Shown here one piece after another: positions 63,021 through 64,000 of a DNA stretch of 64,000 nt. Both the position numbers and the translations under genes were made by a program. The notes under the pieces were generated by a model. It ran no database searches, was not told where the DNA came from, and worked only from the letters and a program-made list of their open reading frames with translations. Each line of letters opens with the position of its first letter. Position 1 is the stretch's first letter. The DNA is from Pelagihabitans pacificus (GTDB lineage: Bacteria > Bacteroidota > Bacteroidia > Flavobacteriales > Flavobacteriaceae): assembly GCF_009371985.2 (NCBI RefSeq), contig NZ_VIKU02000007.1, positions 62,001 through 126,000 on the forward strand. The letters are read 5' to 3'.

Positions 63021-63752
63021 ATGAAATATCGGGATAAGAAAATAAAAAGTGTTTCTGAACTAATAAAGAAACTTAAAGACGATTCTGCATTTTATGCTGG
63101 ACCTATTTGGTACAGAGGACAATCCAAAAAGGATTATAAGCTTATTCCATCATTTTATCGAAAAGCAACTAGCACTTCTGAAATGACACTAATAAAAAAA
63201 TTCAAACAAAACGCCACTTTGTTGATGAACCACCATTCAAGTAACGACTTTGATTGGTTGTTTATCATGCAACACCATGGGGTTCCAACTAGGCTTTTGG
63301 ACTGGACTGAAAGTTCACTAATTGCACTATATTTTGCTTGTTGTGATAATTTAGGGTCAGACGCGGCACTTTGGGTGCTTTTACCAACAGAATTAAATAA
63401 ACATTCGGGGATTGAACCAGAAGAAACATTTGACATACCAGGTATAGGGGATCTCGGCAATCATAATCCTATAAGCTACCATGCAGATCGAACAAATACC
63501 ATGGGCCCAGCAGCGGCAATCACTTCTAGGAATACTAGTCGAATGCAAGCGCAACAAGGTACGTTTACCATTTTTCATAAAAAAACTACTGCAATTGAAG
63601 AAATTGGTGACAAAAACCATGTTTGGAGATATATCATACCATCTTTAAATAAGAAAGAAATTCTTGATGAATTGAAAATTTGTGGTATTGACAAGTTTCA
63701 AATGTTTCCAGAGCTGGCAAGTATTGGTGAAACCTTAAAGAAAGAAATCTAA
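63021..63752 (+). CDS. FRG-domain protein
   Basis: A 243-residue cytoplasmic protein with the FRG domain: IWYRGQS at 29-35 (the F/Y-R-G motif) and MQHHGVPTRLLDWTES near residue 83. FRG domains are widespread in phage-defence and mobile regions, with unknown biochemistry. The gene is clearly more AT-rich than those to the left. Its stop codon overlaps the start of the DUF262 gene (TAATG), so the two are coupled. Confidence 0.88.
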   Translation: MKYRDKKIKSVSELIKKLKDDSAFYAGPIWYRGQSKKDYKLIPSFYRKATSTSEMTLIKKFKQNATLLMNHHSSNDFDWLFIMQHHGVPTRLLDWTESSLIALYFACCDNLGSDAALWVLLPTELNKHSGIEPEETFDIPGIGDLGNHNPISYHADRTNTMGPAAAITSRNTSRMQAQQGTFTIFHKKTTAIEEIGDKNHVWRYIIPSLNKKEILDELKICGIDKFQMFPELASIGETLKKEI

Positions 63753-64000
63753 TGAATTATATATCAACATTCCCAAAGAAAAACAGTAACATATTAAGGT
63801 TGGTATATGAAAAAGACTCAGTAAACCTTAGTCCAGAATATCAACGAAATGGTGAAATATGGCCTTTGGAAAAAAGACAACTATTGATTGATTCAATTTT
63901 AAATGATTATGATATACCAAAACTATATTTTCACGTACTGACATTAGAAGAAAAGAAAAAAACTGGATTTGAATATGCCGTAATTGATGGAAGACAGCGT
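63752..64000 (+). CDS. DUF262 (GmrSD N-terminal-like) protein, N-terminal part
   Basis: The first 83 codons of a gene that runs past the window end. The start ATG overlaps the FRG stop. The visible part has the DUF262/ParB-like pattern: NLSPEYQRNGEIWPLEKRQL (residues 25-44) and VIDGRQR (77-83), the DGQQR-type motif. DUF262 forms the nucleotide-binding part of GmrSD-type restriction enzymes and of other defence systems. The pairing with FRG suggests a two-gene defence module; the rest lies outside the window. Confidence 0.8.
   Translation, partial: MNYISTFPKKNSNILRLVYEKDSVNLSPEYQRNGEIWPLEKRQLLIDSILNDYDIPKLYFHVLTLEEKKKTGFEYAVIDGRQR

Overview
The window looks like chromosome of a flavobacterium (Bacteroidota, Flavobacteriaceae, probably marine). 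The reasons are several AUG starts preceded by TAnnTTTG/TAnnTTTA-type -7 boxes rather than clear Shine-Dalgarno sites, lipoproteins whose lipobox cysteine is followed by S-K-D-D/E (the Bacteroidota surface-export signal), a bacillithiol gene (bshC), several small outer-membrane barrel proteins, a MoxR/DUF58 locus and many secreted peptidases. The genus cannot be fixed from this sequence. No rRNA, tRNA, CRISPR array, insertion sequence or prophage was seen.

Layout. 0-6.3 kb: end of a PepSY membrane protein, a DUF3817 protein, aroQ, three outer-membrane barrel proteins, xerD and a GH13 alpha-glucosidase. 6.3-14.3 kb: NDH-2, an M20 amidohydrolase, an ECF sigma factor with a membrane partner, a PlsC-like acyltransferase, a Nudix hydrolase, a cyclophilin lipoprotein, a TRIC-type channel and an RDD protein. 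14.3-20.5 kb: a compact operon SpoIIM-like / membrane protein / DUF4129 / DUF4350 / MoxR ATPase / DUF58. 20.8-30.8 kb: mixed single genes (pirin, DUF2807, DUF5694, metallophosphoesterase, DUF4287/DUF5655, class V aminotransferase plus Gfo/Idh oxidoreductase, serine hydrolase). 30.8-44.4 kb, mostly minus strand: a CHAP-like cysteine hydrolase without signal peptide, CIA30, penicillin acylase, M14 carboxypeptidase, bshC (plus), DUF922 protease, a LysM/periplasmic-binding protein and guaA. 55-64 kb: PNPOx-like protein, rimO, GIY-YIG, anti-sigma/ECF pair divergent from a fasciclin protein, a DUF559 endonuclease between BIME-like palindromic repeats, a GntP permease, and an AT-rich FRG/DUF262 pair cut by the window end.

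The most interesting region is 44.5-55.0 kb. It holds two parallel cassettes, each a transmembrane TPR regulator with a C-terminal LuxR-type helix-turn-helix followed by a surface-lipoprotein pore-forming toxin. One toxin is aerolysin-like. The other is related to cholesterol-dependent cytolysins, but its membrane-binding domain 4 appears to be replaced by a four-blade hemopexin-like propeller. Each toxin promoter carries four copies of a hexamer in the same arrangement (start-to-start spacing 11, 21 or 22, then 11 bp; the last copy 38 bp upstream of the -7 box TAGGTTTG). The hexamer is GTACCC in one cassette and GTCCAC in the other. The two 5' leaders also share a predicted three-stem structure with compensating base changes. 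A GH65 glycosidase lies between the cassettes. This looks like a duplicated, re-specified toxin-deployment system; the wiring is inferred from sequence only.
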